A program made the position numbers and the translations under genes. Below the pieces are notes generated by a model. It was not told the origin of the DNA. It was given only the letters and a program-made list of their open reading frames with translations, and did no database searches. A DNA stretch of 64,000 bases from an uncultured Lachnospiraceae bacterium (GTDB lineage: Bacteria; Bacillota; Clostridia; Lachnospirales; Lachnospiraceae). The stretch lies in assembly GCA_900548905.1 (NCBI GenBank), contig URMK01000013.1, positions 56,543-120,542 of the forward strand, given 5' to 3'. Positions 23,830 to 32,365 of the stretch are shown piece after piece. Each line of letters begins with the position of its first letter. Position 1 is the stretch's first letter.

Positions 23830-25425
23830 TTATTTCTTATGCATAAAGATGCGAAGGATCAGGCAGAGGAACAGAATAAAAGCGATGGAGAACCCTGCGA
23901 ATGCAGGCCAGGGAATACCCAGAAAAAGGGGTTCTACAGGGGCCAGGCATAAGAGGGACGAACCGATAAATAAAGAGGCCGTCAGTATGGAAAGAGACAG
24001 GTGATGTATGCTGTTTTGGATCCTATTGCCGGCCTCTTCCGCGTTGGTAAGTTCCAGGTTCAGCTTGGTCTGCCCGTTTTTGGTGATGCTGAGCAAATCG
24101 GAAAGCTGGGCAGGGATTTCCAGGGATTTGGACAGGGAGGAATAGGCCATCCGGGCATTATGCTTTATTTCATGGCGGAGATTAAAATCATCCATGAGAA
24201 TGGAAGCCATATGGCCTGACAGGATCTGGAACATGTTTACGTCAGGGGAACAGGCGGACAGCATCCCTTCCATGGTTACCATACTTCGTCCCAGAAGGGT
24301 GATATCGGGAGGAATGGCTATGCTATGGGATTTTATCATGTCCAGAAGCTTTTCTATTAAATCGCCCACATCCATGTTGCCGAAGCCGGTAGTAAGGAAT
24401 TTGCTGACGATGTCGTCGATATCCGTATATAAACGGGCGTGATTAATCCGTCCTTTGGATTCACCGAGGGCGAGAAGTACATTTTTCAGTTCATAGATGT
24501 CGTTTTTCAGCACTGCGGTTACCGCTCTTTTAAAGAGGGCGCGGTAACGGGAGGAAAGGGTACCCATCATCCCCAAATCCAGCCAGGCAATCTGCCCGCC
24601 GGAAATACGGATATTACCAGGATGGGGATCCGCATGGAAAAAGCCGTCCTCCAGTATCTGCTTGCAGTAATTTTCTGCGGCCTTGCGGCCGATTTCAGTC
24701 ATATCGTAGCCCTGTTCTTCCAAAGCATCAATGTGATCGATCTGAATTCCGTCCACATAGCTCATGACAAGAATGTGAGAAGTGGTCAGTTCATGGTAAA
24801 CGATTGGACAGGTCACATATTTAATGTCTTTCTGGTTTTGGAAAAAAGTGTCGCAATTGTCCGCCTCTTTCAGAAAATCCATCTCTTCCTGAGAGGTTTT
24901 CCACAGTTCATCCAGGACGGTACGGAAGTCGATGAGTTCCCCCGTACCTATGGTAAATTTGAGGAGGGATACGGCATGGCGCATCAGCTTGATGTCCTCT
25001 TCCATAATTTCATGGATCCGGGGACGTTGTACCTTGATGACCACCTGCTCTCCATTTTTCAGAACCGCCGGGTGAACCTGTGCAATGGATGCGGAGCCTA
25101 ATGGTTCCGGAGAGATATCATTGAAAAAAGCTTCCGCGGGCTTTCCCAGTTCTCTCTCTATTTCGGATTTTATGACATGAAAAGGAAGGGGCTTCACATC
25201 GGTTCTTAACCGTTCAAGCTCCTTACAATAAGACTCCGGCAGCATATCGGATCGCATGGACATAATCTGACCCAGTTTTACATAGGTGGGGCCTAAGTCC
25301 TCCAATATCTGCCGGAGCTTTTCCGGTTGGATACCGGATGTAATATGATGTTTTTTCAGTACCCCCAGTATCTCTTTAAGACGGATACCGGAGGCATCAT
25401 TTTGCTGCTTGTTATTTGTTGTCAC
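23830..25425 (-). CDS. ABC1/AarF/UbiB-family protein kinase-like protein
   Basis: Atypical kinase family linked in other organisms to quinone or lipid metabolism. The KxGQ motif is in YVKLGQIMSMRSDMLP, the Ala-rich loop is PLGSASIAQVHPA, the lysine is in VVIKVQRP, the catalytic loop is GFFHADPHPGNI, and the metal-binding Asp is in AWLDLGMMG. Two C-terminal membrane helices follow (about the last 55 residues). A GTG at 25425 gives 531 aa and only a 14-nt overlap with the preceding gene; a start at 25533 would add a Lys-rich leader that is the shadow of that gene's acidic tail. This organism group often lacks ubiquinone, so the substrate is unclear. Confidence 0.9.
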   Translation of the reverse strand: MTTNNKQQNDASGIRLKEILGVLKKHHITSGIQPEKLRQILEDLGPTYVKLGQIMSMRSDMLPESYCKELERLRTDVKPLPFHVIKSEIERELGKPAEAFFNDISPEPLGSASIAQVHPAVLKNGEQVVIKVQRPRIHEIMEEDIKLMRHAVSLLKFTIGTGELIDFRTVLDELWKTSQEEMDFLKEADNCDTFFQNQKDIKYVTCPIVYHELTTSHILVMSYVDGIQIDHIDALEEQGYDMTEIGRKAAENYCKQILEDGFFHADPHPGNIRISGGQIAWLDLGMMGTLSSRYRALFKRAVTAVLKNDIYELKNVLLALGESKGRINHARLYTDIDDIVSKFLTTGFGNMDVGDLIEKLLDMIKSHSIAIPPDITLLGRSMVTMEGMLSACSPDVNMFQILSGHMASILMDDFNLRHEIKHNARMAYSSLSKSLEIPAQLSDLLSITKNGQTKLNLELTNAEEAGNRIQNSIHHLSLSILTASLFIGSSLLCLAPVEPLFLGIPWPAFAGFSIAFILFLCLILRIFMHKK

Positions 25426-25810
25426 AGTCGTTCCCGTCGCAGGTTTCGGTTTTTTCTTCACAAGAGCACTCTTCTTCACAGCCGCAGTCTTCTTTGGCTT
25501 CTTCCTCTGCAGGAGCCGCATTCTTAAGTTCATCCAGCTTTGCCTTCAGAGCTTCCAGCTCTTCCCTGGACATCTTGTCCACTGCGGAAAAAACGTCCTT
25601 GAATTCATTAACCACATTTACCGTTACATGCTTATTGATTTTTTCCTTGGTGGTGCGTTTGAGTTCTTCGTTGAGAACCTTGCCCTGCTCTACAGTGAGC
25701 TCTCCTTTTTCCACCAGATTGTCAATCAGGTTTTTGGCAGCTTCTCCGGTGGTGGCTACAGCTCCAACGCCGGCCAGAAATATTTTTTTGATTCCTTCGG
25801 TAATATCCAT
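25412..25810 (-). CDS. Phasin-like coiled-coil protein with Cys-rich acidic tail
   Basis: 132 aa. The N-terminal half (MDITEGIKKIFLAGVGAVAT... with NLIDNLVEKGELTVEQGKVL) resembles phasin or PhaF-like amphipathic helices often found next to UbiB-type genes. The tail is acidic and holds CGCEEECSCEE followed by two more Cys, a plausible metal-binding or redox segment. The ATG at 25810 is preceded by GGAAGAAG. It overlaps the kinase gene by 14 nt and is probably its functional partner. Confidence 0.75.
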   Translation of the reverse strand: MDITEGIKKIFLAGVGAVATTGEAAKNLIDNLVEKGELTVEQGKVLNEELKRTTKEKINKHVTVNVVNEFKDVFSAVDKMSREELEALKAKLDELKNAAPAEEEAKEDCGCEEECSCEEKTETCDGNDCDNK

Positions 25811-26015
25811 TGTTCTTCTTCCTTTCTTATAAAAAAAGACGGTTATTTTGTGATACCCATAGTATAACATATTGACAGAAAATATCTTGTGTTTCAGAAA
25901 GGATTTAGAAAAAATTAAGATAATGATAAGGGTTCCCATTTTTTATAAAAACTGATAGAATAAATCTATAAAATCAGCTGAATCGGGCTGTAAAAATAAG
26001 GAAGGGCGAACATAT

Positions 26016-26981
26016 ATGAAAAAATTCGATGTAACGGCATTAGGCGAGCTTTTAATTGACTTTACGGATAATGGAAAAAGTGAACAGGGGAATACGTTAT
26101 TTGAGGCAAATCCGGGAGGGGCACCGTGCAATGTCCTGGCGATGTTAAATAAGTGCGGACATCCTACTGCTTTTATCGGGAAGGTGGGGAAGGATATCTT
26201 CGGCCTGAAGCTGAAGGCTACACTGGAAGAGGTGGGGATCGATACCTCGAATCTTATTGTGGACGAAAATGCCAGGACGACTCTTGCTTTTGTGCAGACC
26301 TTTGAGGATGGGGACCGGGATTTTTCTTTCTTCCGGAATCCGGGGGCGGACATGCTGCTTACCGCAGAGGAAGTGGATGAGGATTTGATAAAGGAATCCA
26401 GGATCTTTCATTTCGGAACGCTCAGTATGACTCATGAGGGCGTAAGGGAAGCTACGAAGAGGGCGATTGCCGTGGCAAAGGCAAGCGGGGCAATCGTATC
26501 TTTTGATCCCAATCTGCGCCCTCCCCTGTGGAATTCCCTGGAGGATGCCAGGGTTCAGGTCGCTTATGGGCTGGGGCAATGTGATGTGCTGAAGATATCG
26601 GATAACGAGATCCAGTGGTTTACGGGAGAAGAGGATTATGATGCGGGAATTGCCAGACTGAAAAAGGATTATGATATCCCTCTGATTCTTCTTTCTATGG
26701 GAAGGGATGGCAGCAGGGCCTATTATAAGGACCGGAAGGTGGAGGTTGCACCGTTCCTTCAGGAAAGTACCATAGAAACCACAGGGGCGGGGGATACCTT
26801 CGGAGGAAGCTGCCTGCATTACCTGTTAACGTACGGACTTGATAATCTGGATGAAGGCAAGCTTACGGAAATGCTTACCTTTGCCAATGCGGCGGCATCC
26901 ATTGTTACAACAAGAAAGGGCGCGCTTCGTGTTATGCCGGGCAGGGAAGAAGTGGAAAGCTTTATCCAAACCGCAAATTAA
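26016..26981 (+). CDS. PfkB-family fructokinase
   Basis: 321 aa. Phosphorylates fructose to fructose-6-phosphate (sugar assignment from family resemblance). The N-terminal NPGGAPCNVLAML and the C-terminal ATP/anion-hole motif TTGAGDTFGGSCL with its catalytic Asp are clear. It is monocistronic by position. Together with the GH32 enzyme at 19479 it gives a route from fructosides into glycolysis. Confidence 0.9.
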   Translation: MKKFDVTALGELLIDFTDNGKSEQGNTLFEANPGGAPCNVLAMLNKCGHPTAFIGKVGKDIFGLKLKATLEEVGIDTSNLIVDENARTTLAFVQTFEDGDRDFSFFRNPGADMLLTAEEVDEDLIKESRIFHFGTLSMTHEGVREATKRAIAVAKASGAIVSFDPNLRPPLWNSLEDARVQVAYGLGQCDVLKISDNEIQWFTGEEDYDAGIARLKKDYDIPLILLSMGRDGSRAYYKDRKVEVAPFLQESTIETTGAGDTFGGSCLHYLLTYGLDNLDEGKLTEMLTFANAAASIVTTRKGALRVMPGREEVESFIQTAN

Positions 26982-27019
26982 TACGGGTTCAGCCGGATAG
27001 TTATTACGGAAGGGAATAA

Positions 27020-27071
27020 GCGCAGGTGCTGCATTGCCGGAATCCCATGGGGAAGGCGGCCGCACCTGCGC
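27020..27071 (+). terminator. Long hairpin after the fructokinase gene
   Basis: GCGCAGGTGC (27020-27029) and GCACCTGCGC (27062-27071) are perfect inverted arms with an inner CCGG/CGG-rich stem. No T tract follows, so it may instead be a leader structure of the antiporter gene. Confidence 0.4.
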
Positions 27072-27157
27072 ATCTTGTGTTCCGATATCCGGGTTCAGGA
27101 TTGGCCGCTCTGCGAATTACAGACCGTAGACAGTTAGAAACAATGAGGGAGGAAATT

Positions 27158-28360
27158 ATGGAAGCTTATAATGTGTTCAGAGATTTGGCAATCATTATTG
27201 TTGCGGCAAAGATATTTGCCATTTTGGCAAGAAAATGTAAAGCGCCCCAGGTGGTAGGGGAAATTGTGGCGGGCCTTATTCTGGGTCCCAGTTTGCTGGG
27301 GATGGTGGAGCAGTCCAATTTTATACTGCAGATGGCTGAAATCGGTGTTATTCTGCTGATGTTTTCCGCAGGGCTTGGAACCAATCTGCGGGATTTAATG
27401 AAAACCGGACCAATTGCCCTGCTTATTGCGCTTTGCGGGGTTTTTATTCCCCTTATCGGCGGCTCCCTTCTGTATATGGGATTTTACGGGATTACACCCT
27501 GGGGGTCGGAAGAATTCTATAAGGCCGTATTTATGGGAGTAATACTGACGGCTACCTCGGTGAGCATTACGGTGGAGTCCCTGAAGGAAATGGGAAAGCT
27601 GAAAGGAAAGGTGGGTACCACCATCCTGAGCGCCGCAATCATCGATGATGTTATCGGTATTATTGTACTTACTTTTGTTATTGGTTTTAAAAATCCGGAA
27701 TCTAATCCGGGAACTGTGGTTATGGACACGGTACTGTTTTTCCTGTTTGCCATAGGGGTGGGGTTTGTCTGCTACATAATGTTTAAGTGGATGGACAAAA
27801 GATATCCCCATACGAGGAGAATTCCTATATTAGGACTGGCCCTTTGTTTTGCCATGGCCTTTATCGCGGAAAAGTATTTTGGAATTGCGGATATTACAGG
27901 GGCTTATGTGGCAGGTCTCATTCTGTGTTCCATTCAGGATTCGGATTACATTGCGCGGAAAATGGATATTAATTCTTATATGATCTTCGGGCCTATCTTC
28001 TTTGTCAGCATTGGCCTGAAAACGGATATCGGAGATATGAATGTGTCGATTCTGTTTTTTGCGGTATGTTTTGTATTGGTAGGGCTTATTACAAAAATTG
28101 TGGGCTGTGGGATTATGGCGAAAATATGCCGTTTCAGTAATGCGGATTCCCTGAAAATCGGCGTGGGTATGATGACCAGAGGGGAGGTGGCCCTTATTGT
28201 GGCGCAGAAGGGTCTGAATGTAGGGTTGCTGAATTCCGTTTATTTTACGGCGGTTATTCTGTTGATTGTATTTTCTTCCATTCTCACACCAATTATACTG
28301 AAAATATTGTATTCAAAGGATAAGACACCGCAGGAGCCGGATTCCGCTTTGGTTTCTTAG
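27158..28360 (+). CDS. CPA2-type monovalent cation:proton antiporter
   Basis: 400 aa, membrane protein with about 12 helices of the Kef/Nha-like CPA2 family. Typical motifs are VVGEIVAGLILGPSLLG near residue 30, SAAIIDDVIGIIVL with the paired Asp near residue 155, and GMMTRGEVALIVAQKG near 345. The ATG at 27158 follows GGGAGG. It lacks the KTN/TrkA regulatory domain seen in many Kef proteins. It probably exchanges Na+ or K+ for protons. The MBOAT gene follows after 9 bp. Confidence 0.9.
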   Translation: MEAYNVFRDLAIIIVAAKIFAILARKCKAPQVVGEIVAGLILGPSLLGMVEQSNFILQMAEIGVILLMFSAGLGTNLRDLMKTGPIALLIALCGVFIPLIGGSLLYMGFYGITPWGSEEFYKAVFMGVILTATSVSITVESLKEMGKLKGKVGTTILSAAIIDDVIGIIVLTFVIGFKNPESNPGTVVMDTVLFFLFAIGVGFVCYIMFKWMDKRYPHTRRIPILGLALCFAMAFIAEKYFGIADITGAYVAGLILCSIQDSDYIARKMDINSYMIFGPIFFVSIGLKTDIGDMNVSILFFAVCFVLVGLITKIVGCGIMAKICRFSNADSLKIGVGMMTRGEVALIVAQKGLNVGLLNSVYFTAVILLIVFSSILTPIILKILYSKDKTPQEPDSALVS

Positions 28361-28369
28361 GAGGAACGC

Positions 28370-29830
28370 ATGCTTTTTAATTCCTATTTTTTTCTGTTTC
28401 TGTTTCTGCCCCTTGCTTTGGCGGGCTGGTTCCTGCTGAACCGGTGCAGGCAGTATAAGCTGGCCCAGGGATTTCTAATCGGGATGTCCCTGTGGTTTTA
28501 CGCTTATTATAATGTAAGCTTTCTTTGGGTTATTACGGGAAGCTGTATTTTTAATTATGGTATCAGTGCCTTGTTGTTCCGGAAAAACACACCCCGGAGC
28601 CGGAAGATTTTTCTTATTGCAGGATGTCTGGGAAATCTGGGGGCGCTGGGATATTTCAAGTACTGTAATTTCTTCCTGGAAAATATAAACACTCTTTTCC
28701 ATGCGGATTTTCAGTTAAAAACTATTATCCTGCCTCTTGGAATCAGTTTTTTCACCTTTCAGCAGATGTCTTACCTCATTGACCGGTGCAGAGGGGAAGC
28801 GCCCCATTACGGGCTTCTGGATTACCTGAGCTTCGTTACCTTTTTCCCTTCCCTGATCTCAGGTCCCATCGTACTCCATGCGGGGACGGTTTCCCAGTTC
28901 CGTGATGAAGCCCTGCGGAGGTTCGATACGGAAAGCTTTGCAAAAGGCGTGATGCAGTTTACCATGGGTCTGGGAAAAAAGGTGCTTCTGGCAGATACGC
29001 TTGCACTGGCAGTTAATTACGGATATGATAATATTGCTTCCCTGGACAGCATTTCGGGTCTTGCGGTGGCATGCTTTTATACTCTGGAACTGTATTTTGA
29101 CTTCAGCGGCTATTCGGATATGGCTATCGGTATCGGGAAAATGTTCCGTATTACCATACCGGAGAACTTCCGTTCCCCCTATAAGGCGGAATCGGTAAAG
29201 GATTTCTGGAAGAGATGGCATATTACCCTGAGTTCCTTTCTGCAGACCTATGTTTATTTTCCTTTGGGCGGCAGCAGAAAGGGAAAAGCAAGGACGATTT
29301 TGAATACGCTGATCACTTTCCTCGTCAGCGGATTGTGGCATGGGGCGAACTGGACCTTTGTTTTCTGGGGGCTTCTTCACGGGATCGGCGTGGCCTTTAA
29401 CAGCCTGGAGCTGGTAAAGGTGAGAAAAAAGTGGCTGGCGAGAGCACTTACCTTTGCCTATATTTGTGCCGCCTTTGTTTTTTTCCGGGCGGACAGTATG
29501 GGAGACGGCTTTCGGATTATGGGAAGGATATTTTCCTTAGAGTATAACGGATCGATTATGGCTCTGGCGGCGGCTATGGAGCCTTCTGAAATCTATCTTT
29601 TGACCAAAGCGTTATCTATGGCTGCGCCGGGGCTGGTAGGAATAGCACAGTTGGCGGTTATGCTTGTTATTACAGGAATCTGTGTTGTGGTGCTTGCACA
29701 GAAAACAACGCAGCAGCAGGTGGAAAGAAAGAAGATTACCTTTTCCTTTACCTTTGGATTGGCTTTTCTTTTTGTCTGGTCCGTCCTGTCCCTGTCCGGG
29801 GTGAGTACTTTTGTTTATTTTAATTTCTAG
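28370..29830 (+). CDS. MBOAT-family O-acyltransferase (AlgI/DltB-like)
   Basis: 486 aa with many membrane helices. The family passes acyl groups across the membrane to cell-surface polymers. DFSGYSDMAIGIG and FWKRWHITLSSFLQTYVY are characteristic, and the catalytic His is in LWHGANWTFVFWG near residue 325. It is followed by an SGNH-like membrane-anchored protein, the usual partner arrangement (as AlgI with AlgJ/X, or DltB with DltD). The acceptor polymer is unknown. Confidence 0.93.
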   Translation: MLFNSYFFLFLFLPLALAGWFLLNRCRQYKLAQGFLIGMSLWFYAYYNVSFLWVITGSCIFNYGISALLFRKNTPRSRKIFLIAGCLGNLGALGYFKYCNFFLENINTLFHADFQLKTIILPLGISFFTFQQMSYLIDRCRGEAPHYGLLDYLSFVTFFPSLISGPIVLHAGTVSQFRDEALRRFDTESFAKGVMQFTMGLGKKVLLADTLALAVNYGYDNIASLDSISGLAVACFYTLELYFDFSGYSDMAIGIGKMFRITIPENFRSPYKAESVKDFWKRWHITLSSFLQTYVYFPLGGSRKGKARTILNTLITFLVSGLWHGANWTFVFWGLLHGIGVAFNSLELVKVRKKWLARALTFAYICAAFVFFRADSMGDGFRIMGRIFSLEYNGSIMALAAAMEPSEIYLLTKALSMAAPGLVGIAQLAVMLVITGICVVVLAQKTTQQQVERKKITFSFTFGLAFLFVWSVLSLSGVSTFVYFNF

Positions 29831-29876
29831 CAGGATAACGGGATTGTCCGGTTATCCTCTGAACAGCGGAGACATT

Positions 29877-30947
29877 ATGTATCAGAAATTTCTTAAAAAT
29901 TTTGCGGTTACGGCAGGAATCCTTCTGGTTCTGGCAGCAGGACTGGTGATATTGTTTGATCCCTTTTTCCATTATCATGAACCTGTGGGCCCATTAAAAG
30001 CGGTATTGACCAAAAAGGAATACCAAAGTATAGGGACTATCCGTAATTTCTCCTATGACAGCCTGATTTTGGGTTCCTCCACGGCGGAGAATTTCAATAA
30101 CAGGTGGTTTGATGACGCTTTTGGCGTCACTACGGTAAAAGCCATAAAAAGTTCGGGGATAACGGCCCAGCTGGACTATTATCTGAAGCAGGGCTTCGAA
30201 AACAGGGAAATAAAAGCTGTTTTTTACAGTCTGGATTTGTTTGCCCTGGGAGGGGATCCGGATACTGTATTTCCGGACGAATCCATGCCCTTGTACCTGT
30301 ATGATAATAATCCGTTTACGGATGTAAAGTATGTGCTGAATAAAGATGTTATTTTTGAGGATATCCCGTATATGCTGGCGGAAACCTTTCTGGATGATTA
30401 CGACGAGGGAACCTCCTACAACTGGGCACAATATAAAACCTTCAGCAGGGAAGAGGCGCTGCGTAATTATAGCCGGCCGGAAGAAATACAGCCGGTAAAG
30501 GCGGAAGAGGAATACAAGGATTTTGTGGACGGAAATGTGGCGCTTTTGGTGAAGCAGGTGGAAATGCATCCGGAAACCACCTTTATCTTTTTCTATCCCC
30601 CTTATTCCATGCTGTGGTGGGATAATATGTACAGAAGCGGGGAATTAGAGCAGTCCATGTACGCGGCCCGCACTTCTATGGAAAGGCTGCTGGATTATGG
30701 GAATGTAAGGATGTACTATTTCCAGAATGACAGGGAGATTATACTGGATTTGGATAATTATATGGATCCGGTTCATTTTACAGCGGAGATCAACCAGTAT
30801 ATGGTGGAACAGATGAAAGAAGACAATTACCGGCTTACCCGGGAAAATTATCAGGAAAAGCTTGCCCAAATGCAGGAACTGGTCGAAGAAATACTGGAAA
30901 ATAAAACCCTGTTCCTTTCTAATGACAGAATGATAGAAAAGGTATAA
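29877..30947 (+). CDS. Membrane-anchored SGNH/DltD-like partner of the MBOAT protein
   Basis: 356 aa. One N-terminal helix (about 9-27), then an extracytoplasmic domain. The Ser block is LILGSSTAENF near residue 60 and the Asp-x-x-His block is MDPVHFTAE near 305, both as in SGNH-fold acyl transferases. The ATG at 29877 is chosen for its position after AGCGGAG and because the helix then begins correctly. An 8-bp hairpin (29832-29858) separates it from the MBOAT gene. It probably receives the acyl group and completes transfer outside the cell. Confidence 0.8.
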   Translation: MYQKFLKNFAVTAGILLVLAAGLVILFDPFFHYHEPVGPLKAVLTKKEYQSIGTIRNFSYDSLILGSSTAENFNNRWFDDAFGVTTVKAIKSSGITAQLDYYLKQGFENREIKAVFYSLDLFALGGDPDTVFPDESMPLYLYDNNPFTDVKYVLNKDVIFEDIPYMLAETFLDDYDEGTSYNWAQYKTFSREEALRNYSRPEEIQPVKAEEEYKDFVDGNVALLVKQVEMHPETTFIFFYPPYSMLWWDNMYRSGELEQSMYAARTSMERLLDYGNVRMYYFQNDREIILDLDNYMDPVHFTAEINQYMVEQMKEDNYRLTRENYQEKLAQMQELVEEILENKTLFLSNDRMIEKV

Positions 30948-31002
30948 AAAATTCCGATTGCTGCAGCCTTATACGGAGACAGTATATCAGGAAGGAATAT
31001 AT

Positions 31003-31050
31003 AAAAACCACAGCTTCTTCTGCATAGCTGCAGAAGAGCTGTGGTTTTGT
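31003..31050. terminator. Bidirectional terminator
   Basis: A long stem, AAAACCACAGC...GCTGTGGTTTT, with a TGCATAGCTGCA-type tip, flanked by A and T tracts on both sides, lies between the convergent SGNH-like gene and darA. Confidence 0.88.
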
Positions 31051-31071
31051 TAAAATACATGCAAAGGAAAG

Positions 31072-31410
31072 TTAAACCTTTCTGAAATCATCAACAGGCA
31101 TGATAAAGATAGTGGCACCGCCCACCTCCACATTGACCGGTACGCTGGAAACTGCGTTGGGATATACATTACAATTGGAAGGAGCCGGAGGCGTATACAT
31201 GATCTGCTGACGTTTGCCTGAATGCTGCTTGATGATTTCGCACACCTCATCCACTTTTTCATCTTCGATACCCAGAAGAAGTGTGGTATTGCCTTTTTTC
31301 AAAAAGCCGCCGGTGGTGGCAAGTTTGGTAACAAAATACTTCTTTTCATTCAGTTCATTGATAAGTAAAGGTGCATCTTCATTGTGCACAATAGCTAAGA
31401 GCATTTTCAT
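31072..31410 (-). CDS. darA: Cyclic-di-AMP receptor DarA (PstA)
   Basis: 112-aa PII-like protein that binds c-di-AMP. The opening MKMLLAIVHNEDAPLLINEL and the motif KLATTGGFLKKGNTTLLLG are the family signature. The insertion between core strands (residues about 72-92) is present as in DarA. Its downstream target is not settled in the family. GGGAG precedes the ATG, and a near-consensus promoter lies upstream. Confidence 0.92.
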   Translation of the reverse strand: MKMLLAIVHNEDAPLLINELNEKKYFVTKLATTGGFLKKGNTTLLLGIEDEKVDEVCEIIKQHSGKRQQIMYTPPAPSNCNVYPNAVSSVPVNVEVGGATIFIMPVDDFRKV

Positions 31411-31459
31411 AGGCTACTCCCTTCCGCCGCTTTTATGCGACACAAGTTTTCTTTCTCTT

Positions 31460-31488
31460 AGTATAAGTATTTTTCTGGAAAATAGCAA
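31460..31488 (-). promoter_or_regulatory. darA promoter
   Basis: TTGCTA (31483-31488) and TATACT (31460-31465) on the minus strand are spaced 17 bp, 50 bp before the darA start. Confidence 0.8.
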
Positions 31489-31491
31489 TTT

Positions 31492-31525
31492 ATTTTGCAC
31501 AAATTTAACAAAAATTGTGCAAAAT
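31492..31525. promoter_or_regulatory. Inverted repeat between divergent genes
   Basis: ATTTTGCACAA and TTGTGCAAAAT are perfect 11-bp arms centred near 31508, between darA and the rightward gene at 31616. It abuts the darA -35. Likely operator; the regulator is unknown. Confidence 0.5.
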
Positions 31526-31615
31526 CACAAGAAGTAGGTTATGATAGGAACAGTGAAGGTTTGAGGATGCGGATATGCAATTGAAAAGTCAGGATGCGGG
31601 AAAGGATAGATTGAC

Positions 31616-32365
31616 GTGACCGATAAGGAACGCTTTGATTGGGCCAGGGATAAAATTGTGGGAACAGTGAGGGAACGGCAGGGGATCGGGACCCTGTCGG
31701 AAAAAACGGTCCATGCGGTTTTGAAAAACTATTATGCTCCGGATGAGGATATGCATGAAATACCTATTGAAGGAAGTGTGGCTGATATCTATACCGGAAC
31801 GGAAATTGTGGAGATACAGACGAGAAGCTTTGACCGGATGAGGGATAAGCTGCGCAAATTCCTTCCTCTTTACCCGGTAACCATTATTTACCCTATCCCT
31901 TATGAAAAGTGGCTGATATGGATTGATGAGGAAACCGGGGAGTTCAGTAGCCGGAGGAAATCACCGGTTAAAGGGAATGCCTATGGGGCGTTCAAGGAAT
32001 TATATAAAATCAAGAATTTCCTTTTGGATGATAATTTCCATCTGAAGCTGGTATTTATGAACATGGAGGAATATCGGCTGTTAAACGGATGGAGCAGGGA
32101 TAAGAAAAAAGGATCCTCCAGGTATGACAGAATCCCGTTGGATCTGGTGGATGTCATGGAAATTGACTGTCCCAGGGATTATCTTCAGTTGGTTCCTTAT
32201 GGTATTCCGGAGCCTTTTACCGTAAAGGAGTTTGCAAAGGAGGTGCATATCCGGGCAAATCTGGCTCAGATAGTACTGAATATATTGACCTATGCGGAGG
32301 TTGTGGAACGGGTCGGCAAAAAGGGAAATGCCTATCTGTATCAGGTATTGGAAGGAGACGATTAA
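31616..32365 (+). CDS. Uncharacterised protein, nuclease-like core plus winged helix
   Basis: 249 aa, not assigned to a named family. The first half has a strand with Asp (EGSVADIY), then a strand IVEIQTRSF and a helix, then VTIIYPIPYEKWLIWI. This D...E-x-Q layout resembles the PD-(D/E)XK fold with Gln in place of Lys. The last 45 residues (FTVKEFAKEVHIRANLAQIVLNIL) look like a winged helix. The start is GTG at 31616 with AAAGGA upstream. The next gene begins directly after its stop, so the two are co-transcribed. Confidence 0.7.
   Translation: MTDKERFDWARDKIVGTVRERQGIGTLSEKTVHAVLKNYYAPDEDMHEIPIEGSVADIYTGTEIVEIQTRSFDRMRDKLRKFLPLYPVTIIYPIPYEKWLIWIDEETGEFSSRRKSPVKGNAYGAFKELYKIKNFLLDDNFHLKLVFMNMEEYRLLNGWSRDKKKGSSRYDRIPLDLVDVMEIDCPRDYLQLVPYGIPEPFTVKEFAKEVHIRANLAQIVLNILTYAEVVERVGKKGNAYLYQVLEGDD

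Noticed and set aside
25426..25533. Upstream extension of the UbiB-type kinase start
   Set aside because: The extra Lys-rich residues are the off-frame reading of the Cys/Glu-rich tail of the preceding gene, and no ribosome site lies before it.
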